Shown here piece after piece: positions 24,429 to 34,864 of a DNA stretch of 64,000 nucleotides. Origin of the DNA: Mytilus galloprovincialis (lineage: Eukaryota > Mollusca > Bivalvia > Mytilida > Mytilidae). Where the stretch lies: assembly GCF_965363235.1 (NCBI RefSeq), contig NC_134845.1, positions 15,314,101 through 15,378,100 of the forward strand, in the 5' to 3' direction. The notes beneath the pieces were generated by a model. It was not told where the DNA came from and ran no database searches. It was given only the letters and a program-made list of their open reading frames with translations. Position numbers and translations under genes: made by a program. How positions within the stretch are numbered: position 1 is the stretch's first letter; the number at the start of each line of letters is the position of its first letter.

Positions 24429-24699
24429 TGAAAAAACATAAAAGAGTCACTCATTTTCCCTACCATCACTAACTTCCTGTCATCATCTAAATAAAATATT
24501 TATAAACTAGTAGATATTAGCACATACCAACCCTTAGGTATCTGTGAATATAGCGGAGGTGGCATAACCTTCTTCAAGGTTCTGTATTCCAGTATAACGA
24601 AAACATGTTTGCCTGAGAAATTTCTCCCACAGTAACTTTTTTATACTATTTTGGGGTGGTATTTAATTAACAGGAACTTCAATTATTGACAACCAAAAG

Positions 24700-24707
24700 T
24701 ATAAAAG
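24700..24707 (+). promoter_or_regulatory. TATA box of ankyrin gene
   Basis: TATAAAAG lies 79 bp before the ATG and is followed by the shared 'gaccatgtattgttttaa' and the leader 'aagaatacctttaactag'. Position and flanks are conserved in the 38,098 and 40,305 copies. Confidence 0.65.
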
Positions 24708-24778
24708 GACCATGTATTGTTTTAAAACGCCAATCTAAAGAATACCTTTAACTAGATGAGAACAATAAATTGAACAAA

Positions 24779-25078
24779 ATGGAATATCAACTGTTTGAAG
24801 CTATATCTGAAAAACGGTACAAACTTGCACGGATATTAGTAGAGGGTGGAGTCGACGTAAATTGTCAAAATGAGGAAGGCGAAACTCCATTACTGATGGT
24901 ATGTGATGGAAAGCCTGGAGGCAATACTAAACGAATGCAGATGGAACTGATCAAAATATTATTGAACAGTAGAGCAAACTATCGTACACGTGACAGATAT
25001 GGGAGAACATCTCTAACTTGTGCACATATCAATAAAGACCACCATGTTATACAACTTCTTGAAGACACTTCTTCTTAG
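24779..25078 (+). CDS. Small ankyrin-repeat protein, ANKRD34-like
   Basis: A 99-codon single-exon gene. I take the ATG at 24,779 because every paralogue starts MEYQLFEA; the in-frame TTG nine bases earlier is not needed. It has the same three-segment ankyrin layout as the other copies (LVEGGVDVNCQN; GETPLLMVC; GRTSLTCAHINKD) and ends EDTSS. Upstream it keeps the complete shared promoter block and leader, so it looks like an expressed copy. It is closest to the 38,098 protein. Confidence 0.87.
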   Translation: MEYQLFEAISEKRYKLARILVEGGVDVNCQNEEGETPLLMVCDGKPGGNTKRMQMELIKILLNSRANYRTRDRYGRTSLTCAHINKDHHVIQLLEDTSS

Positions 25079-25454
25079 AAATCGATGAACAACATCAGAC
25101 ATAAACGTTATGACTGTTTCTAGAGTAAGAGTATTATCGTTATGGATGCTACTACATAGGAGATTGAATATGCCTGGTTAAATATCTCTTTGTATTAACA
25201 TTGTTTAATTGTTTATTTGATATCATTATACCATAGGATATTATTTTTAGCATTTTGATTAAGTGATACACGACTAAAATACAGTATTATTTGTTCTTGT
25301 TGTCATCTTGTAAATACACCGACATTGTAATTGGTATTCGAGAAACATTTTATCAATAACTGCATAAATAAATGTACCGTTTTAAAATTTGTCACCGAAT
25401 ATGAAGGTAAGAAACAATATTGCCGCATGAATACCGACGAGTATACTGTTTTAA

Positions 25455-25655
25455 AAACTAAAATCACAAAAATACTGAACTTAGAGGAAAATCCAATCGG
25501 AAAATCCATAATCACATGACAACACACATCAAAATCGAATGGACAAGAACTGTCATATTCCTGACTTGGTGCAGGCATTTTCAAATGTAGAAAATGGTGG
25601 ATTAAACCTGGTTGTATAGCGTTAACCCTCTCACTTTGATGACAGTTTCGTCAAA
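25455..25655 (+). repeat. Dispersed repeat, family A
   Basis: It holds 'aaaatcacaaaaatactgaa', 'tccataatcacatg', 'gtcatattcctgacttgg', 'gcaggcattttcaaatgtag' and 'aaaatggtggattaaacctg'. A near-identical copy is at 63,040-63,240. Confidence 0.7.
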
Positions 25656-26417
25656 TTCCGTTATATTTACAATGATGCGTGAACTAAACAGACATAATAA
25701 ATAAAATAGTCAAAATATGGGTACAGCAGTCATCATCGGGTAACAATTTTAAAAGGAACAATTTAACAGAACACAAAAACATCTATCTACAAACACATTC
25801 AGTGATTCGCGTGTCTGACATCAGAAAATTTTATACGTCACATATATTTGTCGTTCAATGTATACATAGTATATACAAACAATTTTAAAATTTCACATTG
25901 GCAATGTTAGCGTACCCATATTATGGGTTAATAAAAAATAAGTATGTAAGAATTAATTTCAGAAATAGACCGAGATTTAAAAAGTCCAAAAGTTATATGG
26001 AATTTATAATAATCCACAAATAGTTCATTCCACTAAGCGATTGACTAATTTTGACGTTTGTGGTTCAACGTATTTTCTAATTCATAATAGAAGTATATCA
26101 AAATTCCATATAACAGAACATTATCATACTGACGGGATCTTTCAAAGTACAGTGTCACGTTATAAGAACCAAATAAACACTAAAAGACACATATACAAAA
26201 CACACCAGCAAAAAATGAATACAAACACATTGACGGGCTCTTTACATGTAAGTACCGAGGCACATTAAATGGATATCACATAAAACAATCCAACAGTAAA
26301 AGTAATATCGATAATAGATCAAAGACAAATGAAAAAACAATACGCACGTTGTTAAGATGATAAAAAAAACATCAGTACGCAGAATCTATACACCAAGACC
26401 ATCATGTATTATTTGAG

Positions 26418-26475
26418 AAGTTGATACGGAATATTTATCAACAAGGTCTTGGTACCTTCCGATGAACTTTTTTAG
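26418..26475 (+). repeat. Dispersed repeat fragment (ttgatacggaatatttatca)
   Basis: Second copy of the piece at 9,298-9,350. Confidence 0.5.
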
Positions 26476-26689
26476 GAAAAGGACTAAACACTTTAGAGAG
26501 ATCTAAAGATTGCACAACACAGTCTACTCGATCTACACTCCTGTTATCTGACAGGTGCTCGTAAACTATCATCGAAAAGAGTGCTAAAACTTTGCAATCT
26601 GATCGTTTGGTTCGTTAGCTTTATTTCAACAATCACTGTTTGTTATTTTTAAATTATGATAGAAATAGTACGACATGGTATATTACACG

Positions 26690-26765
26690 AATGCAGCACA
26701 CTTTTATAAATTGTGACTTGGATGGAGAGTCATTGACACTTATACCACATCTTCATATATCTAAC
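26690..26765 (+). repeat. Family D repeat, 3' fragment
   Basis: It contains 'aaattgtgacttggatggag' and 'cacttataccacatcttc', the 3' part of family D. Confidence 0.5.
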
Positions 26766-26910
26766 ACCATGCATTAATATTTACTATCATAGATTATACT
26801 ATATACATAAGATAAATACAAAGATACTAACATTAATTGTTACGCCTATTGTATAGGAGTTGTTTTATATAATATACGTAATCGCTTATTATATCACACA
26901 ATATTGAACA

Positions 26911-27493
26911 AAGGAGTAGGTCCGGTAAGGACCGATTTTGGCCTCAAATTTCAGGTTCATCTGACGAAAGATTTTGACCACTTTTTAAACACTTAAGTGT
27001 TTATTTCATTTGATTCAATGAATTTATGTGAAAGATTTTGACTAATTTAGTCATTAAAAATGATCCGATTCAAGCTCAAATATGAAAAATCTACCAAATA
27101 TGCCGAAAAATGTCACTTTTCAGATGGTTTTTTGTCAAAAATGAAAGTGGCCGCATCCGTGTTCATCTTCAACCTTTATATATGTTATGTATTATCATCA
27201 AATACAACTTATATTTCAATATTTAGGATGAACACGAATGCGGCCACTTTCGTTTTACACGGAAACTGTCTAAAATTTAACTAAAATGCTAGAATTGTGA
27301 AGATTTCAGTAATTTAGCTTGACTTAATGGTGCTAGTACCCGATATATGTGCATTGTATTGTCAAAAACAGCCCATATTTATGTAGCAGAAGCATTGTAC
27401 TGTCCAATAAATAACTAAAAGTTTACATTTTAACAATTTTGTAAAACTGCTATATTTTGGGGCCAAAAAGTGGTCTTACTGGACCTACTCCTT
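26911..27493. mobile_element. MITE-like DNA element with ~34-bp terminal inverted repeats
   Basis: Left end AAGGAGTAGGTCCGGTAAGG mirrors the right end CCTTACTGGACCTACTCCTT with few mismatches and continues with 'ttttggcc'. Length is about 583 bp with no transposase frame. A second inverted repeat lies inside (27,144-27,168 against 27,227-27,250; core GTGGCCGCAT / ATGCGGCCAC). No clear target duplication was found. Confidence 0.65.
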
Positions 27494-27754
27494 TGTAATT
27501 AGTCTATATGGCATAATGAATTAACATAAATAGTATGATTAAGCTGCTTTCACTAGGTACCATAATTATTCGGTAATTAGAAGAAAAATGACATTATATT
27601 TATATCTTCTTCAATTTATGGAAAAAGTTAGACAATAGCTTGACAATATGAAAAATGAATACAGCTTGTATTCAAACCTAAATTTGATGAACCAAACATA
27701 CTCGTATGATAGGGAGATATTACGATTAAACTTTGAAATGCAGACGATTATTAA

Positions 27755-28089
27755 ATATATATATATAACTCGTCTTAAACATCAACACAACAATGTTAGA
27801 TCTGTAAATTTGCTTTCGCAAATTTTTTGTTCTTCCCTCGCCGGGATTGGAACCCATGCTACTGAGATATCGTGACACCAAATCGCCTGCACTGTAGCCG
27901 TCCCGATACACCACATGACCACCTGTGCTTCATAATAAAGCTTTCGGTGTCCATGTGTTACCTTTCCTCGTCAGTTTTAATCTAGCGGCGTACTACAGTA
28001 CATGATAAATAAGGCATGGAGATGTTATTGTTACAGATCAGCTCCATTATCTATAGTAAAGGATCATACAAATTAATGCAAGATACAGT

Positions 28090-28090
<1 letters not shown>
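27755..28090 (-). mobile_element. tRNA-promoter repeat (SINE-like), inverted
   Basis: On the minus strand it has the same layout as the 39,545-39,880 copy: a unique 5' part, a diverged tRNA-like middle (B box GGTTCCAATCC), and the 3' part with 'ttgcgaaagcaaatttacag' ending in TA repeats. It lies next to a (TA)n/(TG)n tract at 28,092-28,132. Confidence 0.6.

Positions 28091-28091
<1 letters not shown>

Positions 28092-28132
<41 letters not shown>
28092..28132. repeat. (TA)n-(TG)n microsatellite
   Basis: Roughly 14 TA units run into about six TG units. Confidence 0.9.
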
Positions 28133-28133
<1 letters not shown>

Positions 28134-28302
28134 TTTACATGCACACGTATAAACATTGCGGTTTTTATCCAACGCAATCATATGTTTGAACGTTGTTTTC
28201 AATTTAGACTCGTTTATAATGTAGACTCACTATGATGGAAGAAAAACTAGCCTTAAAATACCCGATTATCACCTAGCACTACACCTTTTTTCTATTATAT
28301 AA

Positions 28303-28436
28303 ATAACACATAGCTGAGAGGGTGATAGAGTAGATTGCTACCCGAGAAAACATTGTCAACCGAAGCGAGGCAGAGATTGACTATATTTTTTCGAGAAGTA
28401 CCAATCTGCTTTGTCACCCTCTAGGCTATGTGTTAT
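28303..28436. repeat. Palindromic MITE-like element
   Basis: Imperfect 35-bp arms: ATAACACATAGC-GAGAGGGTG at the left against CACCCTCTAGGCTATGTGTT at the right, with a loop of about 65 bp. Confidence 0.65.
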
Positions 28437-29050
28437 CTTATTATTCTGAATTTAAATTATTACAGTCTTTTGCAGTTGAATTTTAAATTTCAGTATTTTA
28501 CCATGACGGAACGTACATAACAACTTTACGGCTATTAGAAAATTTAACAGAAACTAAGCAATATGCTTTTGTATATTTTGACATTCAATGAAAAATCTGA
28601 GCCAATACGAAGAGATTGATATTCAAGACACTTTCTCCAGCTCAGCCACGGGATAAAGTGAATTATCTCACTCGTATTAGCCAAACTAAATCTGTCATTT
28701 TAACGTGAAGTACATTGAATAAGATATATAATTGGGAAGATTTGATATCATTGGCCACAAAACTAATATATTCCATATAACATAAGATTTAGATGAAGGA
28801 ATTAATGATCTGCGTGCTGCTTTCAACAATGAGCAATACCTATTCTCTTCATTAAGCAATACATAACACCGAAATGTTGAAACTACCACCCGTAGTTGAC
28901 ATGTTTTCCTTATCCTGTAATATATGTTGCTGATTGAAATCTCAGATTTCTTGCCTGGTTAAACCATACTATTTATCCATTTATGTTTCAATTTTTAAAT
29001 AAGACTGTGAGGTTTATACATTTTGTTCACAAGGATCAATGAACAGACGT

Positions 29051-29402
29051 AACTATGTCGACATATCCATCTAGTGTAGTCTAACTATGTTGACATATCC
29101 ATCTAGTGTAGTCAAATTATGTCGACATATCCATCTAGTGTAGTCAAATTATGTCGACATATCCATCTAGTGTAGTCTAACTATGTCGACATATCCATCT
29201 AGTGTAGTCTAACTATGTTGCCATATCCATCTAGTGTAGTCTAACTATGTCGACATATCCATCTAGTGTAGTCTAACTATGTCGACATATCCATCTAGTG
29301 TAGTCTAACTATGTTGCCATATCCATCTAGTGTAGTCTAACTATGTCGACATATCCATCTAGTGTAGTCTAACTATGTCGACATATCCATCTAGTGTAGT
29401 CA
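29051..29402 (+). repeat. 32-bp tandem satellite, 11 copies
   Basis: The unit runs AACTATGTCGACATATCCAT followed by CTAGTGTAGTCT. Exactly 352 bp makes 11 units. A few units carry GTTGACATA or GTTGCCATA variants, and these variants themselves recur in order, so multi-unit blocks were copied. Confidence 0.95.
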
Positions 29403-29703
29403 AATTGGTACCGTGGATTTTATCATACATCAATCAAAAGTGAAAAATGTTTATCATTGGGGTTTCAAACATTAATTTCACTCTCGATATTAAACTCACC
29501 GGTAAGTATTGTAGTTAGTGGGGTTCTTGGGTAGAACATATTTAAATATCAATATATATCTATTATCTATAATGCATTGTGACGTCGCGATTTCAATTGA
29601 GAAATTAAGGTTAGTACAATGGGTACGATTTAAAACGTACTAAACCATATGATCTGACGATCAACCAAATAGTTGTCGTTGTTATAAATGTCATATAAGT
29701 GTC

Positions 29704-30052
29704 TTAACTTATGTTAAATATTTATAGACTGCTAATCATTATCACATACTTAAACGTTCATAACTTTTAATATAGCGGAAGTGGTATTACCTCCTTAGCG
29801 TACTATTTTTCTATTCTAAGTTTCACACTGGACTATTATATCTCAGTATGTGATTATCAGGAAATTTATGTTATTGGCCAAAAGGATAACAGGACCTTGC
29901 ATTGCTTTCACTCGGCAGTCTAAATAAATTTGAAAATGAAAATCGGGAATGTGTCAAACAACAACCCGACCAAAGAGCAGAACATAGCCGAATGTCATTA
30001 ATTGCTTCTCAACACAGCCGAGAAAATTCTGCACACGGAGGTGTGCTTCAGC
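29704..30052 (+). repeat. Duplicated ankyrin-promoter block with SINE start, copy 1
   Basis: It contains 'ttaacttatgttaaatattt', 'atatagcggaagtgg', 'tattacctcc', a decayed TATA region (ggataacaggacc) and 'cggcagtctaaa', then the beginning of the 'caacaacccgacc' SINE up to 'gtgcttcagc'. The same series recurs at 30,969-31,250. It is a promoter without a gene. Confidence 0.6.
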
Positions 30053-30060
30053 GTTTCTTA

Positions 30061-30960
30061 TCCCAGGAATAGATTACCTTAGCCGTATTTGGCACAATTT
30101 TTTGGAATTTTGGATCCTCAATGCTCTTCAACTTCGTACTTGTTTGGCTTTATAAATATTTTGATATGAGCGTCAGTGATGAGTCTTATGTAGATGAAAC
30201 GCGCGTCTGGCGTATTAAATTATAATCCTGGTACCTTTGATAACTATTTACACCACTGAGTCGATGCCACTGCTGGTGGACGTTTCGTCCCCGAGGGTAT
30301 CACCAGCCCAGTAGTCAGCACTTCGGTGTTGACATGAATATCAATTATGTGGTCATTTTTATAAATTTCCTGAATATAAAACTTTAAATATTTGTAAAAC
30401 CTAAGGATTTTTTTATCCCAGGAATAGATTACCTTAGCCGTATTTGGCACAACTTTTTGGAATTTTGGATCCTCAATGCTCTTCAACTTCGTACTTGTTT
30501 GGCTTTATAAATATTTTGATATGAGCGTCAGTGATGAGTCTTATGTAGACGAAACGCGCGTCTGGCGTATTAAATTATAATCCTGGTACCTTTGATAACT
30601 ATTTACATCACTGAGTCGATGCCACTGCTGGTGGACGTTTCGTCCCCGAGGGTATCACCAGCCCAGTAGTCAGCACTTCGGTGTTGACATGAATATCAAT
30701 TATGTGGTCATTTTTATAAATTTCCTGAATATAAAACTTTAAATATTTGTAAAACCTAAGGATTTTTTTATCCCAGGAATAGATTACCTTAGCCGTATTT
30801 GGCACAACTTTTTGGAATTTTGGATCCTCAATGCTCTTCAACTTCGTACTTGTTTGGCTTTATAAATATTTTGATATGAGCGTCACTGATGAGTCTTATG
30901 TAGACGAAACGCGCGTCTGGCGTATTAAATTATAATCCTGGTACATTTGATAACTATATA
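30061..30960 (+). repeat. 355-bp tandem array, about 2.5 copies
   Basis: 'tcccaggaatagattacctt' starts at 30,061, 30,416 and 30,771, a period of exactly 355. Each unit carries 'gcgtcaStgatgagtcttat', 'gacgaaacgcgcgtctggcg', 'ggtacctttgataac' and 'ggacgtttcgtccccgag'. The minus strand is open for about 80 codons per unit, but the same words occur as dispersed fragments (38,730; 40,930; 46,375; 59,714), so this is a repeat, not a gene. Confidence 0.85.
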
Positions 30961-30968
30961 TAGGTGAA

Positions 30969-31250
30969 TTAACTTATGTTAAATATTTATAGACTGTCAT
31001 ATTGTTGTATTACCTCCTTCAGCGTACTATTTTTCTATTTTATGAGACAATATAATTGACATTTATAAAAGATCGGACGGAAACATGTTTGACATCTAAA
31101 GTTTCACACTCGGCAGTCTAAATAAATTTGAAAATGAAAATTGGGAATGTGTCAAACAACAACCCGACCAAAGAGCAGAACATAGCCGAATGTCATTAAT
31201 TGCTTCTCAACACAGCCGAGAAAATCCTGCACACGGAGGCGTGCTTCAGC
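30969..31250 (+). repeat. Duplicated ankyrin-promoter block with SINE start, copy 2
   Basis: Second occurrence of the 29,704 series, offset by 1,265 bp. It retains a 'tataaaag'-like word near 31,060 and leads through the full SINE into the decayed ankyrin gene. Confidence 0.6.
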
Positions 31251-31368
31251 TGGCCTCTAAACAACAAAAAGAAAATTGACGTCAAATTAAACTCCGGAAT
31301 ATAAACTTTTAAATAAAATAAGATTAAAATCAGAGGCTCATGACTTTGGACAGGTGCAAAAATGCGAC
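31123..31368 (+). mobile_element. SINE-like repeat, family C, inserted in an ankyrin leader
   Basis: Starts 'taaatttgaaaatgaaaatt', passes 'gtcaaacaacaacccgacca', 'cacacggaggcgtgcttcag' and 'tcagaggctcatgactt', and ends 'gtgcaaaaatgcgac'. It sits exactly between 'cggcagtctaaa' and 'agaatacttttaactagagg', which are adjacent in the intact paralogues. Confidence 0.65.
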
Positions 31369-31413
31369 AAAAGAATACTTTTAACTAGAGGAGACCATAA
31401 CAAGTTGAACACA

Positions 31414-31655
31414 ATGGATTTCAATTGCTTTAAGCTATATCTGGAAAAGGATACAAACATGCATCGTTTTAGTAGGTATTCGACGTAAACTGTCAAATTG
31501 AAGACGGAGAAACTCCATGAGGGATGATATGTGTTAGAAAGCCTGTTGGCAATACTAAACGAATGCAAATGGATCGTATCTTATTATTGAACAGAACAGC
31601 ATTACCTATCGTAAACGTGATAAAAATAAAACAACATCTCAAAATTTTGCATACT
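31414..31655 (+). pseudogene. Decayed ankyrin-family gene
   Basis: The sequence follows the 24,779/38,098 genes from the ATG: 'tttaagctatatctggaaaa', 'tcgacgtaaactgtcaaatt', 'gaagacggagaaactccat', 'cctgttggcaatactaaacg' and 'atgcaaatggatcg'. The frame is broken. A shift lies within the first eight codons, about ten bases around the LVEGG codons are lost, and stops occur where GETPLLMVC should be. The 3' end fades at about 31,655, just before a retroelement copy. The leader also carries a SINE, so both ends are disrupted. Confidence 0.85.
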
Positions 31656-31682
31656 AAATATTTGTCGATATTTGTTTCAACA

Positions 31683-32390
31683 ACATGCATTGACAACGCC
31701 ATGGCTAAAAATGAAAAAGACAAACAGACAAACAATAGCACACATGACACAACATAGAAAACTAAAGAACAAGCAAAACGAACCCCACCAAAAACTAGGG
31801 GTGATCTTAGGTGCTCCGGAAGGGTAAGCAGATGTGTGATAACAAATCCGGTAAATAGTCTAAATCAATAGGTCACATTCATGAATGGGAAGGGGATTGT
31901 AGTTACGACGTAAGGAACATATCCTATATCATTTGTGAAACGGTCAACCAACTCGTGATGGCGTCCGTAAAATTTACGAAGGGATGATTTCAACTTCACC
32001 ATTTGGAACTCTTGGTTTAATAGCTTCCTGCTGAGCAGCAACCCTCTATCAAGAAAATCATGATAGAAAATGCAAGCACGGGAATATCGTATCAATTGGG
32101 AGAAATATACCCCGTATGCAGGTGCTGCTGGAATGTAGCTACTTAGAAATAGAAAGTTCACGATTGGAAAGCTAAAATCATCTCTTTTGTGGTAAAGTTT
32201 TGTTTTCAACCGACCCTCATTGTCCATTTCTAGATGTAAGTCAAGATATGAGGCCGACTTAATTATATCTGTAGTATCCTTTATCTTTAGTTCGATTGGA
32301 TAGATGCGTTCCACATAGTCACCAACTTTTGAATTATTTAGTGAAGGAACACTGTTAACTGTTGCAATTGCAATAATCACTAATTATATC
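31683..32390 (-). mobile_element. Retroelement 3' part with reverse-transcriptase C-terminal segment, family B
   Basis: Minus-strand open frame 32,380-31,865 (171 codons) contains SYLDLHLEMDNEGRLKTKLY, KRDDFSFPIVNF, AYGVYFSQLIRYSRAC and LKSSLRKFYGRHHELVDRF. I recognise these as the end of a reverse-transcriptase domain in Penelope-like or related retroelements of bivalves and other invertebrates. Past its stop comes a 3' tail ('gccatggcgttgtca' side) that recurs alone at 5,215, 9,480, 52,000 and 60,050. The element is 5'-truncated. The exact family is not settled. Confidence 0.65.
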
Positions 32391-32461
32391 ATGCAACATT
32401 AAATAAATTCAAAATAATCATAAATATTCTATAGCGCATATTGAATTAACAAAAATATAAA

Positions 32462-32725
32462 ATTGAGAATGGAAATTGCAAATGTTTCAAACAACCCGAC
32501 CAAAGAGCAAACAACAAACGACGGCTGCCAATGGGTCTTCTACACAGATACGAAAAGCCAAACCCTAAGATGTGCTTGCTTTAGCTGGCCCATTTTTAAA
32601 AATGTGTACTAGGTCAGTGATAATGGAGGCTATACTAAACTCCAAAACATTTAAATGAACTAAAATTAAAAATCATACAAGACTAATAAAGACAAGAAGC
32701 TTCTGAGTAGGGACAGGAGCAAGGT
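32462..32725 (+). mobile_element. SINE-like repeat, family C
   Basis: Ordered words: 'gagaatggaaattgc', 'aaacaacccgaccaaagagc', 'ccaatgggtcttctacacag', 'actaggtcagtgataatgga', 'aaaaatcatacaagactaat' and 'gggacaggagcaa'. Confidence 0.6.
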
Positions 32726-34023
32726 TAATCATGTCTTAGGAGATCTCAACCTTCCCCTTATACCTCTAGTCAATGTTGAAAATATCTTACACACCAATAC
32801 GTACATTAAAACTCCGTTTAAAGAAGTCTGAGATAGAAGCAATATGATAATAACACATAAATTAACAAAGGACTAATAGCAATTACTAACATGCCAGCTC
32901 TAGACCTCAATTAAACTGATTTAAAGATTATGTCTTCATCATATGAAAATCAAGCACAATCCCTTTCGTTATGGATTTTGTATCATACCGTCATTAAGTA
33001 TACAAACAAAACTTATCATATACACGACTGTTTTTAAAAACGTGTTTGTTTCAAATGCACAGACCATATGAGTGAATCAATATTATACCAAAATATGCCA
33101 TCTTTAACGACAACAGTATCGTAACAATAATCATTCTAAACAATAGATATATGATGCGGTATGAGTGTCAATGAGACAACCCTACATCCAAGTCAGAAAT
33201 TGTAAAAGAATAACCCTTATAGGTTAAAGTGCGGTTTTCGACACGCAGCCTTGGCCCACACCGAACAGTAAGCTATAAAGGGCCCGAAAATATGACTAGT
33301 GTAAAACCATTCAAACGGGAAAACCAACGGTTTAATCTATTTGTAAAACTAGAAACGAGAAACGAGAAACACATTTGAACCACATCAACAAACGACAATT
33401 ATTGAACATCAGATTCCTCACTTAGGACAGCGGTTTTAAACGTTTCAATGGTACCAAACCTTCATCCTTATTTGAAACAATAGTGTAACTTCACAACAAA
33501 GAAAGACAAACTATTAAATATCAATTAAAATGACTTAACTTAATCAAAAGAGTTATAACACAAGTGACCATAGACTAAACGAATACATTAATAAAAAAAA
33601 ATAAGAAAATAAGGGATAATTAAAAAAAATATATAGTATTATACCGGTATGAAATGTTAAACAATTTCAGAAAAAAAACAACAATAAACTAAACCAAAAA
33701 TACGAAATTTGCAATAATATTATACACAGGTTAATAAAGATAATTTTGTTGTTAGGTATACAGTTTAAAAAGATGTTGCTATGTTGTTTGTTATTACTAT
33801 AAAAAAAAATGATCTTAAAGGGTTTCAACATATATATTCATTTTCTGACTTTTTAAATGCCCATTTAATTAGGTGTGGGATTTCTTCTCTAGCATATTGG
33901 TATATATGGCTTCTTTTGCTAGTTACTATAAATAATCTGTAATAAGAAAAAAAGTATTAAATTTCCTTTCCTCCCAAACATGCAGCAATTATATTGTATT
34001 AACTTGATGTTTATAATGATATA
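32726..34023. other. Gene-free stretch
   Basis: A family D copy lies on the minus strand at about 33,140-33,440 ('tgcggtatgagtgtcaatga', 'ccacaccgaacagtaagcta', 'aacgagaaacgagaaacaca', 'ccacatcaacaaacgacaa'). Nothing else is supportable. Confidence 0.5.
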
Positions 34024-34054
34024 ATTAGGCAGGGATCTCCATGGCCTGTTTAAC

Positions 34055-34160
34055 GATGGCGCTCCGCCATCGTTCGAATGACTTGCGCCATCGTCAAATG
34101 ACTCGCCCCATCGTTAAATTGTCTTGCGCCATCGTTAAATTGTCTTCCGCCATCGTTCAA
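34055..34160 (+). repeat. 21-bp subterminal tandem repeats in the hAT-like element
   Basis: GCCATCGTTAAATTGTCTTGC-like units occur with GCCATCG or CCCATCG at 34,066, 34,087, 34,108, 34,129 and 34,149. An inverted ACGATGGCGC precedes them. Such subterminal motifs typically bind transposase. Confidence 0.8.
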
Positions 34161-34609
34161 AACTTCATCATTTTTTGTAGCCCGACTCCATTTTTTTATC
34201 AATTATAATCAAATGCATGTAATTGCATAACCCTTAGGCTTTTTATGTTATAATCCAACACAGTTCTAACGCCTGAGGATATCCGGATTAAGATCGCTAA
34301 TTACTTGTACCTGAGCTTGTACAGGTAGATCAACAAACCAGACAGAAGAATACTATCTGAGGATAGACGATCCATTTGTCGAATTAATCAACTAAGTTTC
34401 AGCAAATGATTATGATAATTTAGATTAAATAAATAAATTAATAATCCAGTTACAAAGAAAACAGTTTAACAAGTCGAACACGTGTTTTATTTTGACTTAC
34501 GCAATCAGCATCCCCCTTTTTTAAGAAGAACAAAATAAGACGCAAAACAGTAAATATTATTTCATCGCAAATAACTCGAGTACTGCTGTAACGATAATTT
34601 AGAATTATT

Positions 34610-34864
34610 TTAAAAGTTTAAAAGTAAAAACTTATAAATATTTCCTGTAAAGAAATATCGTATCGTAATTCCGAATTCATTTCGTATATTACAATCAAAT
34701 TGATACATCCGCGTTTCCGGTTCTATTCGACTCGAAAGATGCATGTTGCACAGCATCAATTTGTCAGATAAAGTCATTAAAAACCTTTTCATTTGCTTTA
34801 CAAATCTCTTTAACCTTTTACATAACCCGTACGAATCGTTTTGTTGTTGCTGCAAATCAGCCAT
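34610..34864 (-). CDS. Short unknown frame inside the hAT-like element
   Basis: An 84-codon minus-strand frame begins MADLQQQQND, with a basic middle (CKRLKRFVKQMKRF). I recognise no family. It may be a captured exon or chance. Confidence 0.15.
   Translation of the reverse strand: MADLQQQQNDSYGLCKRLKRFVKQMKRFLMTLSDKLMLCNMHLSSRIEPETRMYQFDCNIRNEFGITIRYFFTGNIYKFLLLNF

Larger units (their letters stand above)
23629..24484. mobile_element. Penelope-like element fragment in inverted duplication
   Basis: Arms of about 335 bp (roughly 23,629-23,970 and 24,145-24,484) are inverted copies of one another, about 95% alike by eye, around a spacer of about 175 bp. Read outward from the centre, each arm encodes the same GIY-YIG-type segment. 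Penelope-like retroelements are known for such partial inverted or tandem arrangements and for a C-terminal GIY-YIG endonuclease. Confidence 0.7.

Noticed and set aside
24770-24778. A three-residue N-terminal extension (TTG start) of the 24,779 ankyrin gene
   Set aside because: All paralogues begin at the aligned ATG.
26041-26268. A 75-codon His/Thr-rich frame
   Set aside because: Composition follows AT-rich intergenic DNA, and no paralogue or motif was seen.
29051-29402. CRISPR-like array
   Set aside because: The 32-bp units are directly adjacent without unique spacers, and this is a eukaryotic genome.
30244-30841. Two similar ~80-codon minus-strand genes
   Set aside because: Their repetition is explained by the 355-bp array, and pieces of the same sequence occur as solitary repeats with no frame kept.
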